From NCBI RefSeq assembly GCF_014203025.1, contig NZ_JACHID010000002.1, forward strand, positions 62,001 to 126,000: a stretch of DNA of 64,000 bases. The letters run 5' to 3'. Shown here piece after piece: positions 51,134 to 60,211 of this stretch (position 1 is its first letter; each line of letters begins with the position of its first letter). The position numbers and the translations under genes were made by a program. Origin of the DNA: Desulfurispira natronophila (GTDB lineage Bacteria > Chrysiogenota > Chrysiogenetes > Chrysiogenales > Chrysiogenaceae). Under the pieces are notes generated by a model that was not told the DNA's origin, ran no database searches, and saw only the letters and a list, made by a program, of their open reading frames with translations.

Positions 51134-52462
51134 TTATACGCAATAATTACGTAAAGATTGCTGTAAATGGCGGTATTCATGCTTTTTGTCCTGATACTCC
51201 GGTCGCCCCAGGAGACCGTAGGTAAACTGTTTGCCTTCCTCTACGCCGGGCTGGTCTACTGGATTGACTCCCAGCATTTCTCCGGCTGCTACAGTGGCGT
51301 ACATGTAGAGATACATCAGGTAGCCCAGGTTCCACTCGGACAAAGTGTCCACTTCCAATCGCAGGGAACAGCGCTTCTGCTTTTTCAAGGACATTTCGGT
51401 GGCGTGGAGCTGGGTGTTAAGCAGCCCTGCCATGGTTTGCCCTTGGAAGTAGTCAATTTCGCCGTCAAGGGCTATATCGTCATCGTGATGGCAAACCTTT
51501 ACAAAAGTAATAACTTTATCATCCGGGCCTTCCATGTAGAGCTGCACCTGAGAGTGCTGATCTACGGTTCCCAGTGAGGCTTCCGGCGTCTGTCCCACTT
51601 TTTGGCCATGCTGGTCGATTTTTCCCAGACTCTCTGCCCACAGCTGGCGAAACCAGAGCCCAAAGGGGTAGAGGCGGTCGGAGTAGGGCATAAAAACATT
51701 GATATTGCGTCCCTTGCGGTAGTGTTGCAGGTAGATGGCAGCTAGGAGCAGGCCCTTGTTGCGGGGTAGTTCAGTGCCTTGCAGTTCCTGGGCGGCGCTT
51801 TCAGCCCCCAGCAGTAGTTGATTGATATCAATACCCTTAAAGGCACTGCTGAGAAAACCTACAGCGCCCAGTACGGAAAAGCGGCCTCCCAGCTGGGGGG
51901 GGATGGTGAAAGTGGGGATGCCGTCGCGCTGGCGCAGCTGTTGCAGATAACCCTTTTTCGGATCAGTAGTAAAGAGTAAGTGTCGCTGCAGGGGCAACCT
52001 TTGCTCTTCCAGGGTGCGGCGCACCACCAGGTAGTTGGCCAGGGTTTCGGAGGTAGAGCCGGATTTAGTAATAATATTGAAAACGGTACGTTTCAAATCC
52101 AGGTTTTGCAGCAGGTGCTTTACCTTGTGAGGCTCCACGTTATCAAGGTAGTAAATTTTGCGGCCATTGCCGGCAAAGGCCGTATCCAGAACGATATTGC
52201 CCAGGTTGGAGCCGCCAATACCGACGACGACAAAGTTCTGCATATCGGCCAGTTGATGGGCTACGTAATCTTTAATAGCCGGCAGTTGTTCCCTGGCGTC
52301 GGACAGACACTGGCGGAAAGCGTAGGTGCCATCCTTAAAGCGTGATTCCATTTGTTGGTAAAGCCCCTGCTCGAATTGGCGGGAAACCTGTTGCAGTTCA
52401 TCGGGAGTAATGCCGGTAGGGACATTTTCCTGCATGCTGAGCGAGTAGTCAATGGATACCAT
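51134..52462 (-). CDS. pgi: Glucose-6-phosphate isomerase
   Basis: 442-residue short bacterial type. VVVGIGGSNLGN, TKSGSTSET, GGRFSVLGAVG and the MPYSDRLYPFGLWFRQLWAES block are diagnostic. It links gluconeogenesis and glycolysis by converting glucose-6-phosphate and fructose-6-phosphate. GGAGG precedes the ATG. Confidence 0.95.
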   Translation of the reverse strand: MVSIDYSLSMQENVPTGITPDELQQVSRQFEQGLYQQMESRFKDGTYAFRQCLSDAREQLPAIKDYVAHQLADMQNFVVVGIGGSNLGNIVLDTAFAGNGRKIYYLDNVEPHKVKHLLQNLDLKRTVFNIITKSGSTSETLANYLVVRRTLEEQRLPLQRHLLFTTDPKKGYLQQLRQRDGIPTFTIPPQLGGRFSVLGAVGFLSSAFKGIDINQLLLGAESAAQELQGTELPRNKGLLLAAIYLQHYRKGRNINVFMPYSDRLYPFGLWFRQLWAESLGKIDQHGQKVGQTPEASLGTVDQHSQVQLYMEGPDDKVITFVKVCHHDDDIALDGEIDYFQGQTMAGLLNTQLHATEMSLKKQKRCSLRLEVDTLSEWNLGYLMYLYMYATVAAGEMLGVNPVDQPGVEEGKQFTYGLLGRPEYQDKKHEYRHLQQSLRNYCV

Positions 52463-52608
52463 GGTGACACCTCCGGTGCGTGTTGCGTTGTCGTTTCAAT
52501 AGTGGCATGATGCGCGAAAATGGCAAGAAAAAAGTCACGACGGTATGATGGGGTTACTCCTTGCTCTGCCTCGTGGCACCGTCGAGAAAAGGTATATCAG
52601 GATTTACC

Positions 52609-53559
52609 ATGAAAATCGCCCGACTCACCATCTCTCCTCACCAGTTTAATAATCTGGTTTCCCGCGAAAAGGCCGCATTTGCCCGGCTGGGACTCGACTA
52701 CATCTGCCACCATCACCGCAAGGGGGAGACGCCTCACCCAACGGTTCAGGATGCTCATATTATTATCCCCAACACCTCCTACCCCATAGGCAAAAAAGAG
52801 CTGGACGCATTCAAAAACCTGCGCGGCGTCCTTATTCCCAATTCCGGCTATGATCACGTGGACTTGGAGGCGCTACAGCAGCGGGGTATTCACTGGGTTC
52901 ACCTGCCAGGACCACGGGCCATAGATGTCTGTGAGTCCACCATCATGATGATGCTGGACAGCGCCCGCCGCTCACCGTGGCTCTATCACAATATGGAACA
53001 AGGCGTCTGGGTGCGGGATCAGGTGGAGGGGACGCGACGCATTCGCGGGCGCACCATCGCCATCGTGGGCTTTGGGCATATCGGCCGCCGTCTCAGCACC
53101 ATGCTGGCGCCTTTTGAGCCAGCCATAATCGGCGTTTACGACCCCTATGTTGCGCCTCAAATACTTGAGAGCTACCCAGTGCGCCACTTCCAGCACCTTC
53201 AGGAGCTGGTGCAGCTCAGCGATATAATCACGCTCCACTGCTCCCTGACCCCATCATCCAGATCCCTGATCAACCATGACCTGCTGCAGCACTTCCCTGC
53301 CAACTCCTGCCTTATCAATACCGCACGCGGTCCCATTGTGGTGGAAGAGGATGTTCGCCGCAGTCTGGATGATGGTCAGCTGGGCACCTATGCCACAGAC
53401 GTCTTTGCCCAGGAACCCCTCCCGCCGGAGCACTGGATGAGCAAGCACCCACGGGTACTGTGCACGCCTCATGTTGCCGGCTACAGCTTTGAAATGCTGG
53501 AACAACTGATTGTCGATGAGGTATGGGCGGTCAAAAAGTGGCTGGATGCTTGGGAATAG
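52609..53559 (+). CDS. D-isomer-specific 2-hydroxyacid dehydrogenase
   Basis: 316 residues. The NAD motif is GFGHIG (154-159). The catalytic Arg240 (NTARGP), Glu269 (FAQEP) and His288 (TPHVAG) are all present. Its substrate could be glycerate, phosphoglycerate, lactate or erythronate-phosphate; I cannot tell. ATG 52609 gives the family start, with AGGA upstream; the longer frame from 52561 adds no conserved residues. Confidence 0.87.
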   Translation: MKIARLTISPHQFNNLVSREKAAFARLGLDYICHHHRKGETPHPTVQDAHIIIPNTSYPIGKKELDAFKNLRGVLIPNSGYDHVDLEALQQRGIHWVHLPGPRAIDVCESTIMMMLDSARRSPWLYHNMEQGVWVRDQVEGTRRIRGRTIAIVGFGHIGRRLSTMLAPFEPAIIGVYDPYVAPQILESYPVRHFQHLQELVQLSDIITLHCSLTPSSRSLINHDLLQHFPANSCLINTARGPIVVEEDVRRSLDDGQLGTYATDVFAQEPLPPEHWMSKHPRVLCTPHVAGYSFEMLEQLIVDEVWAVKKWLDAWE

Positions 53560-53748
53560 AATTTAAATTGCTCTTTTCGCCTCCAATAGTTCAGAAGTTT
53601 CAAGCTAAGCATCTGGATAAGTCAACGCATGGTACAGAGTCAAAAAAAGGCGCCAAAATCTGTGCTTGTACGGCGGAAGTGGCGACGGTTCTTGCAATTC
53701 CACTTATCTTGGCATAATATCGTGGGACAAACTCTAAAGGATGTGATC

Positions 53749-54249
53749 TTGCCACTCTTTCTCATTGTCATAGTTCTTGGGCTTTTGGAGCTTTTTTTAC
53801 TGATCCGTGTAGGCGCTTTTATCGGCGCTTTCAATACGGTGGCCATTGTCGTTATTACTGCCCTGTTTGGCATCTACTACGCCCGCAGTGAGGGTATGAG
53901 CATGCAGCGTCGCATGCAGGAGATGATGAATCGGGGGCAGGCGCCCACCTCTGAGGCACTGGACGCGCTACTGATCTTTGGCGGTGGTGCCTTTCTCATC
54001 ATACCCGGCTTTCTTACGGATATTTTCGGTATCATATGCCTGCTTCCCTTCACTCGCCCCTGGTTGCGCCAGGCCATAGCGGGCCACTATCGCGGCCGCA
54101 TGGGAGTCTACACTGCGACCAGTACTCGCCAGTGGGGCGAACCTGCTAACCGCGAAGAGCGCCCCCAGGAGCGCATTATCGACGTGGAATACGAAGAGCG
54201 TCATGAGTCATCCGACGACGACCCCTCCAATAAACCCGACCGCCACTGA
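53749..54249 (+). CDS. fxsA: FxsA family membrane protein
   Basis: 166 residues from TTG 53749, 6 bases after AAAGGATGT; this gives the usual PLFLIVIVLGLLELFLLIRVGAFIG start. A possible -10 CATAAT near 53714 supports a start after it, but GTG 53722 and ATG 53629 are possible. Helices at about 2-20, 25-42 and 70-92 are followed by a cytosolic charged tail. IIPGFLTDIFGIICLLP is the family motif. E. coli FxsA lessens F-exclusion of phage T7; the physiological role is unknown. Confidence 0.8.
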   Translation: MPLFLIVIVLGLLELFLLIRVGAFIGAFNTVAIVVITALFGIYYARSEGMSMQRRMQEMMNRGQAPTSEALDALLIFGGGAFLIIPGFLTDIFGIICLLPFTRPWLRQAIAGHYRGRMGVYTATSTRQWGEPANREERPQERIIDVEYEERHESSDDDPSNKPDRH

Positions 54250-54733
54250 TCCCTCCGCCACTCCTACCCAGGTCTTTCTCATGCTGGGCTCCAATTGTGA
54301 GCCGCGGCAGGACTTTCTCATGGCTGCTTGCCAGTTGGTTGCCGCTGAAGTGGGCCCCTTACGCTGGCAGTCCCAGGTGCACTCCACACCACCCTATGGG
54401 GTTTGCGATCAGCTCGATTTTCTCAATCAGTTGCTGCTGGTCGAGACGATTCTGCTGCCTCGTCAGCTGCTGTGTAAAGTCAAAGAACTGGAACAACAGC
54501 TGGGACGGCAGTCTACCTACCGCTGGGGACCCCGTGAAATCGATATTGATATTATTTTCTACGGACACTGGCAGGTGCAAACCAGCGAGCTAACTATTCC
54601 CCACGCCGACTACCACAATCGTATCTTTGTGCTGGACCTGCTGCTGGAGTACGACCCCGCCATGTGTGACCCAGTCAGTGGCACTTCGGTAGCGGCTTTG
54701 CGCCAGCAGCTGGAGTCCGCAAGTGAGCTATAA
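54203..54733 (+). CDS. folK: 6-hydroxymethyl-dihydropterin pyrophosphokinase
   Basis: 176 residues with LMLGSNCEPRQDFL, the RWGPREIDIDIIFYG catalytic segment and IPHADYHNRIFVLDLLLEY. It transfers pyrophosphate in folate synthesis. The N-terminal 22 residues are Pro/Thr-rich and not conserved, so the real start might be internal. It overlaps fxsA by 47 bases and the U32 gene by 11. Confidence 0.93.
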   Translation: MSHPTTTPPINPTATDPSATPTQVFLMLGSNCEPRQDFLMAACQLVAAEVGPLRWQSQVHSTPPYGVCDQLDFLNQLLLVETILLPRQLLCKVKELEQQLGRQSTYRWGPREIDIDIIFYGHWQVQTSELTIPHADYHNRIFVLDLLLEYDPAMCDPVSGTSVAALRQQLESASEL

Positions 54734-57056
54734 AAGCGAACTGCTGGCACCGGTAGGCAGCCGCCAGATGTGCCTGGCAGCTATCCACAACGGTGCTGAT
54801 GCTGTCTATATCGGCATGCCCGGCTTTAATGCCCGCGCCCGTGTCGATGCCATCGACCTGGACAATCTGCCGGAAATCATAGCCCTGTGCCACCTGTATG
54901 GAGTGCGGGCCTATGTCGCCTGGAATATCGTGCTCTTCCCCTCGGAACTGCAGCGGGCAGCGCAGCTGATTCCTCGCCTGGCGGCAATGGCCCCCGATGC
55001 GATCATTGTCCAGGATATTGGGCTGGCTCGCCTTATCGGGCAGATCTGCCCCGATCTTCCCCTGCACGCCTCCACCCAGATGAGTGTCACGGGGGTGGAG
55101 GCCATGGAGGTGCTGGAAGACCTGGGGCTGCAACGTTACATTGTGGCCCGCGAGTTGAGTCTGGATCACCTGCAACAGCTGCAGCCCGTGGCCCCCAAGC
55201 CGCTGGAAGTCTTTATCCACGGCGCCCTCTGCATCAGTTATTCCGGCCAGTGTGGCGCTTCCCACGCCATGGGCGGACGCTCCGCCAACCGGGGCCAGTG
55301 TGCCCAAAGTTGCCGCCTGCCCTACCAGCTGGTAGTCGATGGAGTAACACAAGCAGCCGGGTTTCACCTCTCTCCCCGTGATCTCTGTGCCCTGGAGCAG
55401 ATTCCTGCCCTCCAGGCCCTGGGAATTGCCAGCCTGAAAATTGAAGGTCGCCTCAAATCTCCTCACTACATAGCCGCAGCGGTTCAGGCTTACCGGTGCA
55501 TGCTGGATGGTGAACCCGGCCCCCAGGAGCGGCAGCAGCTTCGCGAAACCATGGCCCTCACCTTCAGCCGCGAGTTCTGCTCTGGCTGGCTGACAGATGA
55601 GCCTCACCAGCTGATACAGGCTGTTCGATCCGGAGATCAGGGACTGCTGATTGGCACTGTGGAGAAGGTAGAGGGCAGGCGTTTGACTTTGCAGCAGCAG
55701 AGCAGCTACACCCCGCAGCCGGGCGATGGCATGGGCTTTGTTCATGGACAGCGCCAGTGGGGTGGCCCAGTCTATCAGGTACAAAGCTCTGGCAACAGCC
55801 TGACGATTGTCATGGCTGCTTCCTGGAGCGCCCCCGGCCTGCAGCCGGGAGCGCTGGCGCTGGTCAATCAATCAACGGCAACAGAAAGAACACTGGAGCA
55901 GAGCTGGAAGGATGAAGCCTGCCTGCGGCGCATTCCCCTGCAGGCACAGGTGAGCGGAGCTGCAGGCAAGGTGTTGAAGTTTTGTCTGCGCGACAGAGAT
56001 GGCCATGAGGTTCAAGTCGACAGTCAGCAGCCCATGGAAGCGGCTCGCACCGTGGCCCTCGACAAAAGCACTCTGCAGCGCCAATTGGGAGCCATGGGCC
56101 GCACACCTTTTTCCATAGAGAGCTGGCAAATTGAGATTGCGGATGGGGTCTATCTGCCGGGCCGTGCGCTGAAGCAGATGCGACAGGAAGCCGTGGCGCA
56201 GATCACGGCGCTGCGCTCCCAGCGCCCTCACCTAACCGTGAGAGATATCAGTCCCTGCCAAAAAGAGCACTTGCCAGCAACCGTCGCTGAAGCCTCGGCT
56301 GTGGGAATCCACCTGGTTCTACGCCAGCCTGAGCAGTTGGCCGTGCTCCCGTCACTGCCCGACAATGTCCATTCGGTTACGCTGGACTGGTGTCTGGACG
56401 ACCGGGCGCAGGAGTTCTTGACATCAGTGCGCAACCACGGCTTTGCGGCGGGCTGGTGCAGTCCGGCGGTGATCAGGCCAGGCGATATGCCAGCACTGCA
56501 GCCCCTGCTGGATCTACAGCCGGATCGCATTCTGGTGCGGGGGCTGGGGGCATTGGGAGTATTACGTCGGAGCACTGATGCTGCGCTGATAGGCGATACC
56601 CGCTTCAATGTGGCCAATGGGCTCAGTGCCGATTATCTCCTGGCGCAGGGTCTGCATAAACTCAGTCTGGCGGGAGAAGTGCCCGTGGGTGAAATTGGAG
56701 ACCTGAGCAAGCAGATTGGAGCTCAGTACCTGGAGGTCCCGGTCTTTTCCTACCCAGCCACATTCCACATGAGCTACTGCCTGTTTGCACAGCACTGGAG
56801 CCAGAGTCAAAGCTTTCCCGCTTGTGGCACTCCATGCCGCCGGCGGAGCCTGGCACTCCAGGATCGCAAAGGCGTCAGGCACCATGTTCGGGTCGATGAT
56901 ACCTGTGCCAACACACTCTATCTGGGGCAGATCCAACGGAGTGCATTGACTCTTCCCCAGTGGCATGAGTTGGGTGTACGGGATTTTCGGGTAGAAGTGC
57001 TGAATGAGTCGTCCAGTGAGGTGGTGAAATTGCTGGAGTCCCTGGCAGGGAGCTAA
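54723..57056 (+). CDS. Peptidase U32 family protein, RlhA-like
   Basis: 777 residues. N-terminal LLAPVGSRQMCLAAIHNGADAVYIG and the U32 signature EVFIHGALCISYSGQCGAS are clear; a Cys-rich NRGQCAQSCRLPY follows. The C-terminal half has a DUF3656-type layout. RlhA is the 23S rRNA C2501 hydroxylation factor with this order, though it is about 650 residues. The cysteines suggest an iron-sulphur site. It starts at GTG 54723 inside folK. Confidence 0.88.
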   Translation: MSYKSELLAPVGSRQMCLAAIHNGADAVYIGMPGFNARARVDAIDLDNLPEIIALCHLYGVRAYVAWNIVLFPSELQRAAQLIPRLAAMAPDAIIVQDIGLARLIGQICPDLPLHASTQMSVTGVEAMEVLEDLGLQRYIVARELSLDHLQQLQPVAPKPLEVFIHGALCISYSGQCGASHAMGGRSANRGQCAQSCRLPYQLVVDGVTQAAGFHLSPRDLCALEQIPALQALGIASLKIEGRLKSPHYIAAAVQAYRCMLDGEPGPQERQQLRETMALTFSREFCSGWLTDEPHQLIQAVRSGDQGLLIGTVEKVEGRRLTLQQQSSYTPQPGDGMGFVHGQRQWGGPVYQVQSSGNSLTIVMAASWSAPGLQPGALALVNQSTATERTLEQSWKDEACLRRIPLQAQVSGAAGKVLKFCLRDRDGHEVQVDSQQPMEAARTVALDKSTLQRQLGAMGRTPFSIESWQIEIADGVYLPGRALKQMRQEAVAQITALRSQRPHLTVRDISPCQKEHLPATVAEASAVGIHLVLRQPEQLAVLPSLPDNVHSVTLDWCLDDRAQEFLTSVRNHGFAAGWCSPAVIRPGDMPALQPLLDLQPDRILVRGLGALGVLRRSTDAALIGDTRFNVANGLSADYLLAQGLHKLSLAGEVPVGEIGDLSKQIGAQYLEVPVFSYPATFHMSYCLFAQHWSQSQSFPACGTPCRRRSLALQDRKGVRHHVRVDDTCANTLYLGQIQRSALTLPQWHELGVRDFRVEVLNESSSEVVKLLESLAGS

Positions 57057-57059
57057 CAA

Positions 57060-57116
57060 GCTACTGAAAAACCCTCATCTTCGGCGCTACTCACTTAAGA
57101 GCGCAAAGAGCATGAT
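57060..57116. repeat. Dispersed repeat element, copy 4 (fragment)
   Basis: CTACTGAAAAACCCTCATCTTCGGCGCTACTCAC matches the reverse complement of the right end of copy 1, so it is a half element. Confidence 0.6.
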
Positions 57117-57120
57117 CAAA

Positions 57121-57149
57121 CAGGGATGAACAGGTTCCCCCCATCCCTG
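57121..57149. terminator. CAGGGATG stem after the U32 gene
   Basis: CAGGGATG (57121-57128) pairs perfectly with CATCCCTG (57142-57149). It belongs to the AGGGATG repeat family. No strong T-run follows, so termination is weak. Confidence 0.45.
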
Positions 57150-57188
57150 TGAGTATTTCCTCTTCCGTCAGGTGACAGCAGCAGCCTG

Positions 57189-57881
57189 CTAAGGAATCAT
57201 ATAGCCAGACTCTTTATGGCAGATGATGGCTTCGTTGCCGATTTTTCCCCGCAGGCGATACACCAGGTTGCGCAATCCATTAAGGGTGATTTCATCGTTG
57301 GGGTCGGGGGAAATGAACTGGCAAATACAATCGGCACTGATGACCTGACCGCGGTGGCCAAGCATATATTCCATGAAGAGCTTTTCATTGCGGGTCAGTG
57401 CGATTTCACTGCCATTAAGGTGAATTTTCTGGCTGATGGCATTGTATCGCGCTCCTCCTTCAAGCTGTATATCAAGACGGCCACGCTGGCGCATCTCTAC
57501 CACACAGGCCGCTAAAGCACTTTTAAGTGCGTCCATTTTTACGGGCTTGACAAGGTACTCCATCAATCGAAGCCGCACGGCACTCAGCAAATGCTCCTTT
57601 TCGCTGTGGGCTGTCAGAATAAGGATAGGGATATCAGGATCATGCTTGCGGATATTGGAAGCGACCTCAAGGCCGTTCATGCGGGGCATGACTATGTCCA
57701 ACATAACAACGTGTACTGGGTTTTGGGTAAACTTTTCCATCGCATAGACACCATCTTCGGCGGTAACTACTTCCCGAAAGTAGTGCGAGAGAAACTTTGC
57801 CAGGGAGTCGCGCAAGACTTTGTCGTCCTCGGCCACGAGGATGGTCATATCCTTAAGTGGTGTTAGTAAAGGGTTCTGCAT
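57189..57881 (-). CDS. OmpR/PhoB-type response regulator, orphan
   Basis: 230 residues. The receiver has the acid pair Asp19-Asp20, phospho-acceptor Asp62 (MLDIVMPRMNG), Thr in ILTAHS and Lys in YLVKPVKMD. The winged helix covers about 140-230 (LTRNEKLFMEYML, NGLRNLVYRLRGKIG). No sensor kinase is adjacent. It is convergent with the U32 gene. The input signal is unknown. Confidence 0.88.
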   Translation of the reverse strand: MQNPLLTPLKDMTILVAEDDKVLRDSLAKFLSHYFREVVTAEDGVYAMEKFTQNPVHVVMLDIVMPRMNGLEVASNIRKHDPDIPILILTAHSEKEHLLSAVRLRLMEYLVKPVKMDALKSALAACVVEMRQRGRLDIQLEGGARYNAISQKIHLNGSEIALTRNEKLFMEYMLGHRGQVISADCICQFISPDPNDEITLNGLRNLVYRLRGKIGNEAIICHKESGYMIP

Positions 57882-58101
57882 GCATTATCTCTCTCAGGCG
57901 TGAGTTGGGATATGGCGTAGTTTATGAGTGTATAACCAAACAATAATATACCACAAAAGTGAGTATAAAAACAACTCATTAGGCATAGCGGAACTCACTC
58001 TGAATCGTTGCGACTTTTTCTTGCCCAATACCGAATACTTTCCTATACTCTTTAAGTATTCAAATGCTGCCATGTAAAAATATCTGGTTAATCTGGGAGT
58101 G

Positions 58102-58347
58102 ATGGTGACCCCTCTGCTGCTTTGCTCATTGGCTCTGGCTATCAACGTACCCCTTGGCTTTTTGCGGCAGTTCTACGCCAAATTCAGCTTAGGCTGGATT
58201 GTCTGTATTCACGCTTCTGTCCCCATTATCCTCTATATGCGTACGTCCAACAACATAGGCTGGGAGCTGGTTCCCTTGACCCTTGCTGCAGCTGTGGCAG
58301 GGCAGGTGGTGGGAAGCTACTTTCATCGTCACTGGCAAGTTGCCTGA
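58102..58347 (+). CDS. Small conserved-looking membrane protein
   Basis: About 81 residues with two or three hydrophobic segments (PLLLCSLALAINVPLGFLR, IVCIHASVPIILYM, LTLAAAVAGQVVGSYF). The pattern NVPLGFLR...KFS...IHASVPI...AVAGQ recurs, as far as I recall, in small proteins of sulfur- and metal-reducing bacteria. GGGAG lies just before; the start may be ATG 58102 or GTG 58105. Function unknown. Confidence 0.65.
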   Translation: MVTPLLLCSLALAINVPLGFLRQFYAKFSLGWIVCIHASVPIILYMRTSNNIGWELVPLTLAAAVAGQVVGSYFHRHWQVA

Positions 58348-58391
58348 TCCTGCGGCGAGCAGTTTAGTCAACCGAAGTGGCAGTGTCAAAA

Positions 58392-58420
58392 TTGACTCAT
58401 TATTGATGCATCTCAATTAT
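58392..58420 (+). promoter_or_regulatory. Promoter of the zinc-ribbon gene
   Basis: TTGACT (58392-58397), a 17-base spacer and AATTAT (58415-58420), 82 bases before the ATG at 58502. Confidence 0.55.
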
Positions 58421-58501
58421 TTTTCCTGCAGGAAACCGTACATGACTCTCGTCGTCTGAGTGTATTTTTATATGTATTTGCCATTTTATCAGGAGGTTTC
58501 C

Positions 58502-58744
58502 ATGCACAGCAATTGTTCAGCTCAGTTTGATAACGGTGCTCAAGTAGTCGATAAGTTACGAATGATGGGCTTTGAGCAGCAGCACCTTCCCTTGGCTGTT
58601 GCGTATACCTGTGTCAGTTGCCAAGCAGATTTCACCATGGAGACACTGATGTCTCACTGTCCCCAGTGCGGGATGACCTATGGTGTTACTCCTTGCCATG
58701 CCCACGATCCCACCAATATCCTGGCGGCAGGTGTAAATTACTGA
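58502..58744 (+). CDS. Small zinc-ribbon-like protein
   Basis: 80 residues with CVSC (Cys37, Cys40) and CPQC (Cys53, Cys56), and CHAH just after. This is a rubredoxin-like or zinc-ribbon knuckle pair. ATG 58502 is set by an ideal AGGAGGTTTCC. No partner is obvious. It may bind metal or act as a small regulator. Confidence 0.75.
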   Translation: MHSNCSAQFDNGAQVVDKLRMMGFEQQHLPLAVAYTCVSCQADFTMETLMSHCPQCGMTYGVTPCHAHDPTNILAAGVNY

Positions 58745-58914
58745 TTTTTATTTCGCAACTCTTATATCACCAGGTTTTTTCTTGTTAAACCTCGTACCCG
58801 GATAGTTTTGATTGTCACTTCCATGCCACCTGCAAGTAGCTTCTGCTGGCTGCGATAGCATGCGGAGATGACTCAGGGCAGATTGCTCCCCTTTTGAGCC
58901 TGCCTGGTGGACAG

Positions 58915-58946
58915 GCGTCATTGTTGTGCAGTGACGCTTTTTCATT
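58915..58946 (+). terminator. Rho-independent terminator
   Basis: GCGTCA, an 11-base loop, TGACGC, then TTTTT. It lies about 170 bases after the zinc-ribbon gene, behind a second hairpin (GCCTG...CAGGC). The intervening 150 bases could be a structured transcript end or a small RNA. Confidence 0.65.
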
Positions 58947-59041
58947 GTTGTTTCCTGACATAAGGGTGTACTCTGACAGGTTCAGGCGCGGGTAGAGAAG
59001 CCCAGAGCTTGTATCAGCTTAAGCACAGGACTTCGGTGACC

Positions 59042-60211
59042 ATGAAAAAAAATATCTTTATTCTCGCGCTCAGCCTTTTGGCAGTATACCTCTGGTTTAA
59101 CGGTTCACCCACGGCAGAAAAACCACAGGCAGGAGGAATGCCTTCTATGGGTGGTGTTTCCAGAGGTGCTCCATCCGTCGCAGTGACGCATGTGCTTCAC
59201 GCTCCCCTGAACATTAAACAGACATTTACGGCAGTTACGCAGTCGCCGGAGCAATTCAGTGTGGCTGCCCGTGTTGGCGGCACCCTGCAGGAAGTGATGG
59301 TTGAAATAGGCGATGAGGTGCAATCGGGCCAACTGATGGCACGTCTCGACGATGAAGAGTATCGCTTGACTTTGGCTCAGGCTCAGGCTGAACTTTTAGT
59401 GGCGCAGGCGAACGAGGAAGACAGTGCAGCCCGCGCAGCTCTGGCCAAGGCAAACCTGGAGCGCGCTCGTTCCTTGCGCCAGCAGAATATAATGTCTACA
59501 GCTGAGCTGGATCAGGTGATAGCAGACTGGCAGGCTCAAGAGGCCCGACTGCGCGTAAGTCAGGCTCAGGTGGAGCAGCAGGAGATTGCAGTACAACGTG
59601 CCGAACTCCAGCTTTCCCGTACCCGCATCAGCGCCGACTGGAATCACGACTCTGTGCGCATGGTGGAGCGACGACTGGTACAGCGCGGCTCATTTGTCAG
59701 TGCCGGAACACCCCTGTTTTCCCTGGTCCAAGTACAACCCCTGACTGCTGTGGTTACTCTGGCTCAGCGGGACTACCACGCCCTTAACCCTGGTGAGGCC
59801 GTTGAGATAAGTGCCCCTTCCGTAGATCCCCAAAGGCGCTGGCAGGGGACGGTGCGGCGCAAGGCACCGGCTTTTGATGAAGAGTCCCGGCACGCCCGGG
59901 TGGAAATCGAGTTGCCAAACAGTGAGGGGCTTTTGCAACCGGGGATGTTTATCAATGTCCACTGGGCTCCTCCTTCCCATGAAAATGTCCCACAGTTACC
60001 CTTGAACGCCATAGTTTTGCGAGACGCCACCGCTGGTGTCTTTGTAGTTGATGATGAAGATCGTGCCCGATTCCGGGCGGTGCAAACTGGCAGGGATGAC
60101 GGTACTATGGTGGAAATCCTCAGCCCGGTTCCGGAGGAGCCGGTCATTGTCATGGGACATGATCGCCTTAATGATGGGGCCACCGTTAAAGTGGTGGATG
60201 AAACGTCATGA
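59042..60211 (+). CDS. RND efflux pump periplasmic adaptor
   Basis: 389 residues. An N-terminal signal anchor (KKNIFILALSLLAVYLWF) precedes the barrel-sandwich (VAARVGGTLQEVMVEIGDEVQSGQ), a coiled-coil hairpin of Ala/Gln-rich helices (about 100-190) and the beta-barrel domains. It links an inner-membrane RND pump to an outer-membrane channel. ATG 59042 is after a GAC gap without a strong ribosome site. It is coupled to the pump by ATGA. Confidence 0.92.
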   Translation: MKKNIFILALSLLAVYLWFNGSPTAEKPQAGGMPSMGGVSRGAPSVAVTHVLHAPLNIKQTFTAVTQSPEQFSVAARVGGTLQEVMVEIGDEVQSGQLMARLDDEEYRLTLAQAQAELLVAQANEEDSAARAALAKANLERARSLRQQNIMSTAELDQVIADWQAQEARLRVSQAQVEQQEIAVQRAELQLSRTRISADWNHDSVRMVERRLVQRGSFVSAGTPLFSLVQVQPLTAVVTLAQRDYHALNPGEAVEISAPSVDPQRRWQGTVRRKAPAFDEESRHARVEIELPNSEGLLQPGMFINVHWAPPSHENVPQLPLNAIVLRDATAGVFVVDDEDRARFRAVQTGRDDGTMVEILSPVPEEPVIVMGHDRLNDGATVKVVDETS

